A stretch of DNA of 5,898 nucleotides from an uncultured Candidatus Woesearchaeota archaeon (lineage in GTDB: Archaea > Nanobdellota > Nanobdellia > Woesearchaeales > 21-14-0-10-32-9). The stretch is taken from NCBI GenBank assembly GCA_903891505.1, contig CAITEO010000078.1, positions 1 to 5,898 of the forward strand, in the 5' to 3' direction. Of the stretch, positions 1-5,693 are shown piece by piece. Every line of letters starts with the position of its first letter. Positions within the stretch are counted from its first letter, which is position 1. Below the pieces are notes generated by a model. That model saw only the letters and a list, made by a program, of their open reading frames with translations. It made no database searches and had not been told where the DNA came from. Both the position numbers and the translations under genes were made by a program.

Positions 1-66
1 AAGATAAAAAGTAGATAACAAAAAACTAGAAATAAAAATTAAGTAAAAATAAAAAACAAATTTATC
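1..66 (-). terminator. T-rich 3' region downstream of gap (probable archaeal terminator)
   Basis: Read on the minus strand, the bases after the gap stop codon are almost entirely A and T, with several T-runs of five or six (for example opposite 51-56, 44-48 and 21-25). No stable hairpin is visible. Archaeal RNA polymerase commonly terminates at oligo-T tracts without needing a hairpin, so this is a plausible terminator. It continues beyond the left edge of the window. Confidence 0.5.
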
Positions 67-76
67 ATCTATTAAT

Positions 77-1066
77 TCACTTCGCCATGATGTGAATTAG
101 ATCGATCATTCTATTGCTGTATCCCCATTCGTTGTCGTACCATGCGAGGACTTTAACGAATCGCTTTCCGATGACCATTGTCGATTGTGCGTCGAAGATG
201 GACGAATGTGGGTTGCCAATAATATCCGAACTTACAAGTGGTTCCTCGGAGTATTCAAGTACATTCTTAAGTGGGCCGTCTGCCATTTTCTTGAAGAGTA
301 CATTGATTTCTTCTTTTGTCACATCATTTTTTAATGTGCAAACAAAGTCAGTTACTGATCCATCTTGTGTTGGAACTCTAAGCGATATGCCGTCTAGTTT
401 TCCTTTCAAGTGCGTTAGAACTTCGCCAACAGTTGATGCTGCGCCTGTTGTTGTCGGGATTATATTTGCAGCCGCACTTCTTGCTCGTCTTAAATCTGCA
501 TGGGGTCCATCAACCAGTCTTTGATCAGCAGTGTATGAGTGCACCGTTGTCATGAAGCCCTGTTCAATGCCGTATGCATCATCAAGTATTTTTACAAGCG
601 GTGCTAGGCAGTTTGTTGTACATGATGCGTTGCTAACGTATGTCTCGCCTTTGTACAAGTGATCATTTACTCCTTTGACGACGGTCATGATTGCTCCTTT
701 TCCTGGCGCGCTAAGAAGTAATTTTTTAGCGCCAGCATCGAGGTGTACTTTGCACTCTTCGACTTTTGTGAATCTGCCTGTGCTCTCAACGACGATGTCG
801 ATGTTAAGTTTTCCCCAAGGTAAATTCTTTGGTTCTTTTTCTGCGAGAACAAGAAGCTTTTTGCCATTGACAATTAATCCTTCATTGTCATATGTTATTG
901 TTCCTGGAAAGATTCCGTGCGCGGAATCATACTTTAACAAGTGTGCAAGTGTCTTTGTGTCTGTTATGTCGTTGACTGCGACAAATTCTATTTCAGGGTC
1001 TTTGTATCCTGCACGAAAAACCATTCTTCCGATTCTTCCGAATCCATTAATTGCTACTCTTATCAT
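77..1066 (-). CDS. gap: Class I (phosphorylating) glyceraldehyde-3-phosphate dehydrogenase
   Basis: Predicted cytosolic enzyme of 329 residues that interconverts glyceraldehyde-3-phosphate + NAD + phosphate and 1,3-bisphosphoglycerate + NADH in glycolysis/gluconeogenesis. The N-terminal Rossmann fold begins with INGFGRIGR (residues 6-14). The catalytic loop SNASCTTNC places the nucleophile at Cys149 and its partner at His176, the canonical class I positions. DLRRAR is at 191-196, the substrate-binding Arg is near 230, and the C-terminus carries the signature WYDNEWGYSNR. Asp33 after Asn32, plus Pro188, argue for NAD rather than NADP, although residue 187 is Gly instead of the Leu common in glycolytic NAD enzymes. 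Length is normal and the frame is intact. The ATG start has an SD-like GAGAGGT seven bases upstream. Stop is TGA. Most archaea use the unrelated-looking class II GAPDH, so this bacterial-type enzyme in an apparently archaeal context suggests ancient transfer (inference). No pgk or tpi lies beside it. Confidence 0.97.
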   Translation of the reverse strand: MIRVAINGFGRIGRMVFRAGYKDPEIEFVAVNDITDTKTLAHLLKYDSAHGIFPGTITYDNEGLIVNGKKLLVLAEKEPKNLPWGKLNIDIVVESTGRFTKVEECKVHLDAGAKKLLLSAPGKGAIMTVVKGVNDHLYKGETYVSNASCTTNCLAPLVKILDDAYGIEQGFMTTVHSYTADQRLVDGPHADLRRARSAAANIIPTTTGAASTVGEVLTHLKGKLDGISLRVPTQDGSVTDFVCTLKNDVTKEEINVLFKKMADGPLKNVLEYSEEPLVSSDIIGNPHSSIFDAQSTMVIGKRFVKVLAWYDNEWGYSNRMIDLIHIMAK

Positions 1067-1200
1067 GTTAGTAACCTCTCTATATCTCTATTGGAGGTAG
1101 AATTTGTCTCCTTTTTTATGTTTTGTGATGTATAGGCGTTTTTTAGGAGAATTTTGCAGGTGCGGATGCATCTAGTTTGCGGAATTAGTCCTGATTAGGG
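1067..1200 (-). other. Spacer between the kinase gene and gap, without an evident terminator
   Basis: These 134 bases separate two minus-strand genes. Read in the direction of transcription there is no T-run longer than two and no clear GC-rich hairpin. The only stem overlaps the kinase stop codon (1186-1192 against 1197-1203) and carries a C-A mismatch on this strand. Weak TATA-like stretches are seen opposite about 1127-1134 (CCTATACA) and 1112-1118 (CATAAAA), either of which could start gap transcription, but neither matches the consensus well. Readthrough from the kinase gene into gap is therefore possible. There is no convincing small ORF here. Confidence 0.4.
1074..1080 (-). promoter_or_regulatory. 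Ribosome-binding site of gap
   Basis: On the minus strand GAGAGGT lies seven bases before the ATG at 1066, a normal Shine-Dalgarno spacing, which supports this start. An ACCTCC just upstream (opposite 1093-1098) could pair with GAGGT in a weak five-base stem that would mask the site. This is too short to call a regulatory element. Confidence 0.6.
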
Positions 1201-2151
1201 CTAAAATAAATTTTTGTAAAACGCTTCTCGTCCTATTTCGTTTGTTTCTTTGACTATTTTTGATAAATTTAAAAACAAGTCTTTTCCTTTCCATTTATCG
1301 TACATAATCCAAGCCATTATCATAAGGGATGCGAATTGCATGGCGTCGTATATGTGCTCTCGTTCAAGTTGTGTGAGTGGATTATATTGCTCATATGTTT
1401 TAATTATGTTTCTTGCGTCGTCGAAATTTATCTTTTTGTGGCGAAATCTTGCCCAGTACATGATTAATATTCCTACGTCGTGAATGCGATAATCATAATG
1501 AGAATCGTCGAAATCAAGAACTCCTGAAAGAGAGTCTTTATCAAATTTTAAGTTATGTTTATCAAAATCGCAGTGGATTATGCTCTTTGGCATTGTGCTT
1601 GGTAGTTTTATTTTTTGGAGTTCCGATTTGATAAATTCAAGTCTTTCTCGACCTTTGTTTTTATCTTCGAATTTTTTGGACTCTTTTTTTGCAGCGGACA
1701 AACAATATGCAACAGTTCTAGGTTGCGCGTGGATGTAATTTTTGACGTCGTACTTTTTTGTTAGTTTGTGAAGAAGAGCAAGCGCTCTAACCATTTCCTC
1801 GAATTGTTTTTTGTTTAGATTCTTAATGTGTCTGCCAGGAATATATTCGAATAGGATAAATGGTTTTTTGTTATAAGTTCCAATGTATTTGTTGTTTTTG
1901 TTTTTTATCGGAGTTGCTAAAGGATATTTTTTCTCAGCGAGAAAGTTAAGCAAGTTCGATTCAAATAAGACGCGATTTTTATTTCTATTCTCATAATATC
2001 GTAGAACATATTTGCCTTTTGTAGTTTTTAGAAGAAGATTTGTTTGAACAACTCCTGCTCTAAATGGTTTACTTGTTATAAATGTGCCTAAGTCATATTC
2101 AGATAATATTTTAATAAATTCTTCTCGTTTGAAATGAGTTTTTACAGTCAT
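1201..2151 (-). CDS. APH-fold small-molecule kinase, similar to homoserine kinase type II / choline kinase group
   Basis: Predicted soluble ATP-dependent phosphotransferase of 316 residues with the aminoglycoside phosphotransferase (protein-kinase-like) fold. The N-lobe has the beta-strand pattern PFRAGVVQTNLLLKTTKGKY (29-48) followed by VLRYYE (49-54), and a helix with a candidate ion-pair Glu64. The hinge is ILFEYIPG (99-106). Brenner's catalytic motif HxDxxxxN is at 193-200 (HCDFDKHN), with catalytic Asp195 and metal-binding Asn200. The metal-binding LDFDD is at 212-216 in the place of DFG. Length and the YDLG...AG..QTN start resemble ThrB of the Pseudomonas type (homoserine kinase II), but this family also phosphorylates choline, ethanolamine, methylthioribose, sugars and antibiotics. 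No threonine-pathway gene is nearby, so the substrate is open. The protein is strongly Lys/Asn-rich. The ATG has no SD and sits about 26 bases from a consensus TATA box, which suggests a leaderless mRNA. Stop is TAG. Confidence 0.85.
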   Translation of the reverse strand: MTVKTHFKREEFIKILSEYDLGTFITSKPFRAGVVQTNLLLKTTKGKYVLRYYENRNKNRVLFESNLLNFLAEKKYPLATPIKNKNNKYIGTYNKKPFILFEYIPGRHIKNLNKKQFEEMVRALALLHKLTKKYDVKNYIHAQPRTVAYCLSAAKKESKKFEDKNKGRERLEFIKSELQKIKLPSTMPKSIIHCDFDKHNLKFDKDSLSGVLDFDDSHYDYRIHDVGILIMYWARFRHKKINFDDARNIIKTYEQYNPLTQLEREHIYDAMQFASLMIMAWIMYDKWKGKDLFLNLSKIVKETNEIGREAFYKNLF

Positions 2152-2172
2152 AGAATTATTTATGTTAACGTC

Positions 2173-2180
2173 TATTTAAA
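2173..2180 (-). promoter_or_regulatory. TATA box of the kinase gene (leaderless promoter)
   Basis: The minus strand reads TTTAAATA, an exact match to the archaeal TTTAWATA form. Its centre is about 26 bases upstream of the first base of the kinase ATG (2151), so transcription should begin at or next to the start codon. The absence of any G-rich SD in the 14 bases before the ATG fits leaderless translation. Confidence 0.65.
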
Positions 2181-2265
2181 TTTAGTTGTTGTTTTACTTT
2201 TTTCGCATTATTTGTATTTTTTTGTGTAGTAAAAAATCTAAGAATAGGGGGTACAAACAGAAAAT

Positions 2266-2274
2266 AATATAAAT
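2266..2274 (+). promoter_or_regulatory. Candidate TATA box of the membrane-protein gene
   Basis: AATATAAAT preceded by an A-rich stretch lies about 50 bases upstream of the ATG at 2321, giving a predicted transcription start near 2296 and a leader of about 25 bases. A weaker TATA-like TTTAGTATA at 2291-2299 is centred 26 bases from the ATG and would instead give a leaderless mRNA. The only G-rich sequence, GGGG at 2317-2320, touches the ATG and is too close to act as a normal SD, so the leaderless alternative is credible. The same AT-rich box read on the other strand (TTTATATT) could also serve the kinase gene. Confidence 0.4.
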
Positions 2275-2320
2275 GAACAAGAATAGAGTCTTTAGTATAG
2301 TCATTATCAATTAATAGGGG

Positions 2321-2791
2321 ATGAGAACCACGAAAGAAAAAACAATCAAACATACGGCCATAACACATGAGGTGCCAAGACCAGTAAACGTTGCATCGAG
2401 TGCAAAATTACAAAGTCAACCAGAAGTGATTGATCGCGCACCTGCAAAGCATATAAAAGTGCTAAGTATTATTGGCTACGTGATTTTTCTGCTCGCTACA
2501 ATTTGCGTTGCAATATTGTTCTCAGCAAACCTAGGTCCTAATGGAGCTGCGTTCTTATTTTACTTTATAACAATCGCGAGTTTGTTTTCATTCATATTCA
2601 TTTTGCTTGCATTGAACAAGTACAACAAATACAACAAGCAGATAAAACATTTGAACATCAGGGAATTCTTGGGTTTGCATATAATGAACTCAATAAATAT
2701 TGTCGTGATGGTTATTTTATCGATTGTAATATTGTTTGGAATAATCGCGATAATTTCTATATTGATGGGTGCAGTCGCAGGAACGATTTAA
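2321..2791 (+). CDS. Small membrane protein of unknown function, three predicted transmembrane helices
   Basis: A 156-residue protein that I do not recognise. Residues 1-45 are hydrophilic and rather basic with no signal peptide. Three hydrophobic segments follow at about 47-69, 74-98 and 122-152. The TM1-TM2 loop (around SANLGPNG) carries no charge, whereas the TM2-TM3 linker is basic and includes the repeat NKYNKYNKQ (99-107). The positive-inside rule thus predicts a cytoplasmic N-terminus and an outside C-terminus of only a few residues. No catalytic or metal-binding motif is visible. It is the only complete plus-strand gene in the window. Its start region faces the kinase gene and its end faces ppsA, so it is probably transcribed alone. 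The reading frame, the hydrophobic periodicity and flanking T-rich terminator sequence support a real gene. The ATG is the only good start in frame, but SD support is lacking. Stop is TAA. Confidence 0.8.
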   Translation: MRTTKEKTIKHTAITHEVPRPVNVASSAKLQSQPEVIDRAPAKHIKVLSIIGYVIFLLATICVAILFSANLGPNGAAFLFYFITIASLFSFIFILLALNKYNKYNKQIKHLNIREFLGLHIMNSINIVVMVILSIVILFGIIAIISILMGAVAGTI

Positions 2792-2929
2792 GATTTTTTG
2801 AGTTCTTTTAGTTTTAGTTCTTTTTTTATTTCTATTCTATTTTCTTTATTTCTTATCTATTTGCTTTATTTTCATCTATTTGTTCTGTAGTGCTCAATTA
2901 TTAGTTTAACTTTCTTTATTTTTAGTTTG
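2792..2929 (+). terminator. T-rich 3' region downstream of the membrane-protein gene
   Basis: Directly after the TAA the plus strand is pyrimidine-rich, with T-runs such as TTTTTT (2794-2799) and TTTTTTT (2821-2827) and many TTCTATT-like units. ATCTATTTG occurs twice (2855-2863 and 2874-2882). This matches archaeal oligo-T termination. No ORF of note is present. Confidence 0.55.
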
Positions 2930-3033
2930 TTGCTCTAATTATATTTGAACAAAGTTCAAAAAGATAATTAAACAATTGTGTATCTCGCCGTTGGCGAGTA
3001 TTTGCTGCGCATAGCGCAGCAAAGTTAGAGCAA
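2930..3033. other. Cloverleaf-like structured intergenic element (three hairpins inside an outer stem)
   Basis: Three perfect inverted repeats with three-base loops occur in a row. They are TTTGAAC/GTTCAAA (2944-2950 and 2954-2960), CTCGCC/GGCGAG (2984-2989 and 2993-2998) and TTTGCTGCGC/GCGCAGCAAA (3001-3010 and 3014-3023). They are enclosed by TTGCTCTAA (2930-2938) and its reverse complement TTAGAGCAA (3025-3033). All four stems can form together, giving a four-stem cloverleaf-like fold of 104 bases. The part 2984-3023 is clearly GC-richer than its surroundings. There is no tRNA anticodon arm, T-loop or CCA pattern, so it is not a tRNA. It could be a small RNA, a two-way transcription barrier between the converging genes, or a remnant of a mobile palindromic element. 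The symmetry hides the strand. Confidence 0.5.
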
Positions 3034-3069
3034 GAAAAGGAGATAAAAAAGACTAAAAAGTTAGAGCAA
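3021..3069. repeat. 13-bp direct repeat AAAGTTAGAGCAA (two copies, 36 bases apart)
   Basis: AAAGTTAGAGCAA occurs at 3021-3033 and again at 3057-3069. The first copy forms the right arm of the outer stem of the neighbouring structured element, and its core TTAGAGCAA is present inverted at 2930-2938. The second copy could pair with 2930-2938 as an alternative outer stem. The spacer between copies is A-rich. Confidence 0.6.
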
Positions 3070-3135
3070 AAAAAATAATATAAATTAAAAAATAAGAATA
3101 GAAAAGATTAGAAAAAAATAAAAAAGGAGTAAATT
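3034..3135 (-). terminator. T-rich (minus strand) 3' region downstream of ppsA
   Basis: This stretch is A-rich on the plus strand, so the ppsA transcript would read into repeated T-runs, for example opposite 3068-3075 (eight bases) and 3115-3119. It mirrors the T-rich tail of the converging membrane-protein gene and fits archaeal oligo-T termination. No coding capacity is seen. Confidence 0.5.
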
Positions 3136-3153
3136 AGTAAACGCCTGAAAAAT

Positions 3154-3180
3154 TTACTTTCCAAGTTGTTTTTCTTTGTA
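3154..3180 (-). pseudogene. Diverged copy of the ppsA 3' end (last eight codons)
   Basis: Read on the minus strand this segment encodes YKEKQLGK followed by TAA. The real ppsA end encodes AKEKLLGK followed by TAA. Over the 24 bases from AAAGAA to TAA the two copies match at 19 positions. The stops are 52 bases apart, so the second copy is out of frame with ppsA, and a TAA precedes it four codons upstream in its own frame. It is not translated as part of PpsA. It looks like a relic of a duplication or insertion at the gene's end, although AT-rich low complexity could account for part of the match. Confidence 0.5.
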
Positions 3181-3197
3181 TTTGCTTTAGCAAATGC
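3178..3197. repeat. Imperfect hairpin just downstream of ppsA
   Basis: GTATTTGC (3178-3185) and GCAAATGC (3190-3197) form an eight-base stem with a TTTA loop. The stem has one G-T pair if read on the plus strand, or one C-A mismatch on the ppsA strand. It shares TATTTGCT...AGCAAA with the larger hairpin at 3001-3023, so the two may be related palindromic units. Confidence 0.4.
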
Positions 3198-3198
3198 T

Positions 3199-3227
3199 AG
3201 AAAAGTTACTTGCCGAGTAACTTTTCT
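3199..3227 (-). terminator. Perfect 12-bp hairpin spanning the ppsA stop codon
   Basis: AGAAAAGTTACT (3199-3210) and AGTAACTTTTCT (3216-3227) are exact reverse complements separated by a five-base loop. The ppsA stop codon (complement of 3206-3208) is in the stem. In ppsA mRNA the downstream arm ends in CUUUUCU, so it superficially resembles an intrinsic terminator, but the stem is AT-rich and the T-run is inside it. It may stabilise the 3' end or pause polymerase. The structure is seen directly and its role is inferred. Confidence 0.5.
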
Positions 3228-5614
3228 TTGGCAGCGATTGCGATTCTTGTCTTAATCACAGTATCAGGATTCAAGCTTATGCTCTGAATTCCTGCTTCGA
3301 CGAGGAACTCTGCAAAGTCAGGGTAGTCCGAAGGTGCTTGTCCGCAAATACCTATGTATTTTTCGCGTCTATTCGCAATCTCGATTACGTTCCTAATTAA
3401 TTTCTTGACTGCTTCGTTTCGTTCAGCATAAACATGGCTAACAAGTTCTGAATCTCGATCAACTCCAAGTGTTAATTGGGTTAAGTCGTTGCTGCCTATG
3501 CTAAATCCGTCGAATATGTCGAGGAATTCTTCAGCGAGGATTACGTTCGATGGTACTTCGCACATTCCGTAAACTTTCAAACCGTCTTGTCCTTGTATGA
3601 GTCCATTTTGACGCAAGATTTCAAGAACTTTCTTTCCTTCGTCGATTGTTCTGCACATTGGAATCATTATTATTATGTTTTTGAGTCCAAAGTCGTTTCT
3701 TGCTTTGTAGAACGCGCGGCATTCAAGATCAAATGCTGGTCTGAATTTTGGATCGTAGTATCTTGCTGCTCCTCGCCATCCAATCATTGGGTTATCTTCT
3801 TTTGGTTCGAACTCGTGTCCGCCTATTAGGTTTGCGTATTCGTTCGTTTTGAAATCAGATAATCTTACAATTACTGGTTTTGGATAGAACGCTGATGCTA
3901 TCATTCCTATTCCTTCGGCTAGTCTATCAACAAAGAATTTTGATTTGTCAGGATAACCGTATGTTATCTCGTCGATTTTCTTCTTTGCATCCATATCTTT
4001 TAGTGATCCGTAGTTGATCAAAGCCATCGGATGAATTGAAATGCTTTCATTTACAATGAATTCTTCTCTTGCAAGTCCAACTCCTTCATTTGGAATGAAG
4101 CTTAGTTCGAATGCTTGACTTGGATCTCCGATGTTCATCATGATGTGTGTCTTCGGTGTTTGCATGTTTTGCAAATCTGTACTATGAACTTCAAAGTCAA
4201 GAAGACCGTCGTAAATTTTTCCTTCATCACCACCCGAGCAATCAACAGTTATGTTTTGTCCTGATTTTATTGCTTCAGTTGCATTTGTTGTTCCGACAAC
4301 ACAAGGAATTCCAAGTTCTCGTGAGATGATTGCGGCGTGGCACGTTCTTCCTCCTCTATTCGTAACAATGGCTGATGCTATTTTCATGATTGGTTCCCAA
4401 TCAGGATCCGTCATTTCAGTTACGAGGACTTCGCCTTTTTTGAATTGGTTGATGTTTTTTACTTCTTTAATTACGTTCGCAGGTCCTTTTCCTATTTTTG
4501 ATCCGACGCTTCGTCCGATTGTTAGAACTTTGCCTGGCTGCTTCATGACGTACTGGATTAGTTTGTTGCTATCTTTTCTGCTCTGAACAGTTTCAGGTCT
4601 TGCTTGAACAATGTATAGTTCTCCTGTTTTTCCGTCTTTTGCCCATTCCATATCCATTGGTTTGAAGTGGCCTGCTTTTTGCGAGTAGTGATCTTCAATG
4701 ATGCACGCCCATCTTGCAAGTGTTAAGACTTCTTCATCTGTCATGCAAAATACTTTTCGCTCATCATCCGCAACTGTTATGTTCTTTGTTGGTTTGTTTC
4801 CTTGTGTATCATAAACCATTCTTTGTTGCTTTGTTCCAAGTTTTCTATAAACGATTGGCTTGAATCCTTCTTTGAGTTTTGGTTTAAAGACGTAGAATTC
4901 ATCTGGGTTTACAACTCCTAGAACGATGTTCTCTCCAAGACCATATGATCCTGTTACAAGAACTGCATCTTTAAATCCAGTTTCTGTGTCGATTGAGAAC
5001 ATTACTCCTGAGACAGCAAGATCTGAACGTACCATTTTTTGGATTCCAACGCTTAGCGCTATAGAGAAATGATCAAAGCCTTTGTCTTGTCTGTAACTTA
5101 TTGCTCTATTTGTGAAGAGGGATGCAAAGCATTTCTTGCACGCTTCAATTAGCATTGATTGTCCTTTGATGTTAAGGTATGTTTCTTGTTGTCCTGCAAA
5201 ACTTGCATCAGGTAAATCTTCTGCTGTTGCGCTGCTTCTAACAGCAACATCAGTGTTAGGTCCATACTGGATACAAATGTTTCTGTATCCTTCAAGGATT
5301 GCGTCTCTTAGATCTGGAGGAAATTCTGCTGATCGTATGAGATCTCTTATTTTATGTCCTCGCTCTGAGAGGTTTTCCATGTTTCCAGTATCAAGATCTT
5401 TTAGGATGTCGCGGATTTTATCCATTAGTTTGTTTGAGTTCAAGAAGTATCTGTATGCTGTCGCTGTTAATGCGAATCCGTTTGGAATCTTAACTCCTTT
5501 AGGAACGAGCAACCGATACATTTCACCGAGGCTTGCGTTCTTTCCACCTACTAATGGAATATCCTCTATTCCTAATTGATCGAACCATAGAACTAGCATA
5601 GTATTTTTATCCAC
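3206..5614 (-). CDS. ppsA: Phosphoenolpyruvate synthase (pyruvate, water dikinase)
   Basis: Predicted cytosolic enzyme catalysing ATP + pyruvate + water to AMP + PEP + phosphate, the entry to gluconeogenesis, possibly run in reverse in some archaea. It has 802 residues from the GTG start (E. coli PpsA has 792). Three domains are complete. The N-terminal ATP/pyruvate-binding domain has GGKNASLGEM at 23-32, RSSATAEDLPDASFAGQQET at 126-145 and QARPET at 337-342. The swivelling phosphohistidine domain has GGRTCHAAIISRELGIP at 421-437, with catalytic His426. The C-terminal TIM barrel has VRLSDFKTNEYANLIGG at 583-599, GSNDLTQLTLGVDRDS at 707-722 and GICGQAPSD at 755-763, with catalytic Cys757. The frame stays open to a TTG at 5662, adding 16 residues. 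The GTG at 5614 is preferred because GAGGTG lies six bases before it, and homologues begin close to the WFDQLG segment. An ATG five codons later is also possible. It is transcribed from its own TATA box. Stop is TAA, inside a hairpin. Confidence 0.96.
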   Translation of the reverse strand: MDKNTMLVLWFDQLGIEDIPLVGGKNASLGEMYRLLVPKGVKIPNGFALTATAYRYFLNSNKLMDKIRDILKDLDTGNMENLSERGHKIRDLIRSAEFPPDLRDAILEGYRNICIQYGPNTDVAVRSSATAEDLPDASFAGQQETYLNIKGQSMLIEACKKCFASLFTNRAISYRQDKGFDHFSIALSVGIQKMVRSDLAVSGVMFSIDTETGFKDAVLVTGSYGLGENIVLGVVNPDEFYVFKPKLKEGFKPIVYRKLGTKQQRMVYDTQGNKPTKNITVADDERKVFCMTDEEVLTLARWACIIEDHYSQKAGHFKPMDMEWAKDGKTGELYIVQARPETVQSRKDSNKLIQYVMKQPGKVLTIGRSVGSKIGKGPANVIKEVKNINQFKKGEVLVTEMTDPDWEPIMKIASAIVTNRGGRTCHAAIISRELGIPCVVGTTNATEAIKSGQNITVDCSGGDEGKIYDGLLDFEVHSTDLQNMQTPKTHIMMNIGDPSQAFELSFIPNEGVGLAREEFIVNESISIHPMALINYGSLKDMDAKKKIDEITYGYPDKSKFFVDRLAEGIGMIASAFYPKPVIVRLSDFKTNEYANLIGGHEFEPKEDNPMIGWRGAARYYDPKFRPAFDLECRAFYKARNDFGLKNIIIMIPMCRTIDEGKKVLEILRQNGLIQGQDGLKVYGMCEVPSNVILAEEFLDIFDGFSIGSNDLTQLTLGVDRDSELVSHVYAERNEAVKKLIRNVIEIANRREKYIGICGQAPSDYPDFAEFLVEAGIQSISLNPDTVIKTRIAIAAKEKLLGK

Positions 5615-5620
5615 AATCTC

Positions 5621-5626
5621 CACCTC
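5621..5626 (-). promoter_or_regulatory. Ribosome-binding site deciding the ppsA start
   Basis: The minus strand reads GAGGTG, complementary to the CACCTC of archaeal 16S rRNA 3' ends, six bases before the GTG at 5614. No comparable site precedes the upstream in-frame TTG at 5662, so the shorter 802-residue protein is favoured. Confidence 0.8.
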
Positions 5627-5693
5627 TTTACTGTCTCCTATTAAGGAATATCCTCTTAGCAAACCCTTTTTAATAAAATCTACTGACCACGAA

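Noticed and set aside
114..1135. Plus-strand ORFs of 136, 141 and 64 codons
   Set aside because: They are antisense frames of gap, whose protein is unmistakable. They have no promoter or SD and resemble no protein family.
1186..1203. Hairpin overlapping the kinase stop as a terminator
   Set aside because: On the transcribed strand the seven-base stem has a C-A mismatch and is not followed by a T-run.
2243..2320. AATAGGGG repeated at 2243-2250 and 2313-2320 as a regulator site
   Set aside because: It is a short, low-information repeat 70 bases apart with no symmetry. It is likely to be chance.
2165..2368. Minus-strand 67-codon ORF beginning inside the membrane-protein gene
   Set aside because: It lies mostly in the divergent promoter region, overlaps the TATA boxes and the start of the plus-strand gene, has no SD and is low-complexity. 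It is a chance reading frame.
2930..3033. tRNA or CRISPR interpretation of the hairpin cluster
   Set aside because: There is no anticodon arm, T-loop or acceptor pattern of a tRNA, and the hairpin units differ from one another with no regular spacers, so it is not a repeat-spacer array.
3587..5579. Plus-strand ORFs of 60-155 codons opposite ppsA
   Set aside because: They are antisense shadows of a fully intact ppsA with Ser/Leu-rich, low-complexity translations.
5639..5658. Alternative small hairpins in the ppsA leader (AGGA-TAT-TCCT versus TCCT-TAAT-AGGA) as a riboswitch
   Set aside because: The stems are only four base pairs long, and the leader is too short for any known riboswitch class.
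5615..5662. Sixteen-residue N-terminal extension of PpsA from a TTG start
   Set aside because: There is no SD before the TTG, while a strong GAGGTG is correctly spaced from the GTG at 5614. Homologues start near the WFDQLG segment.
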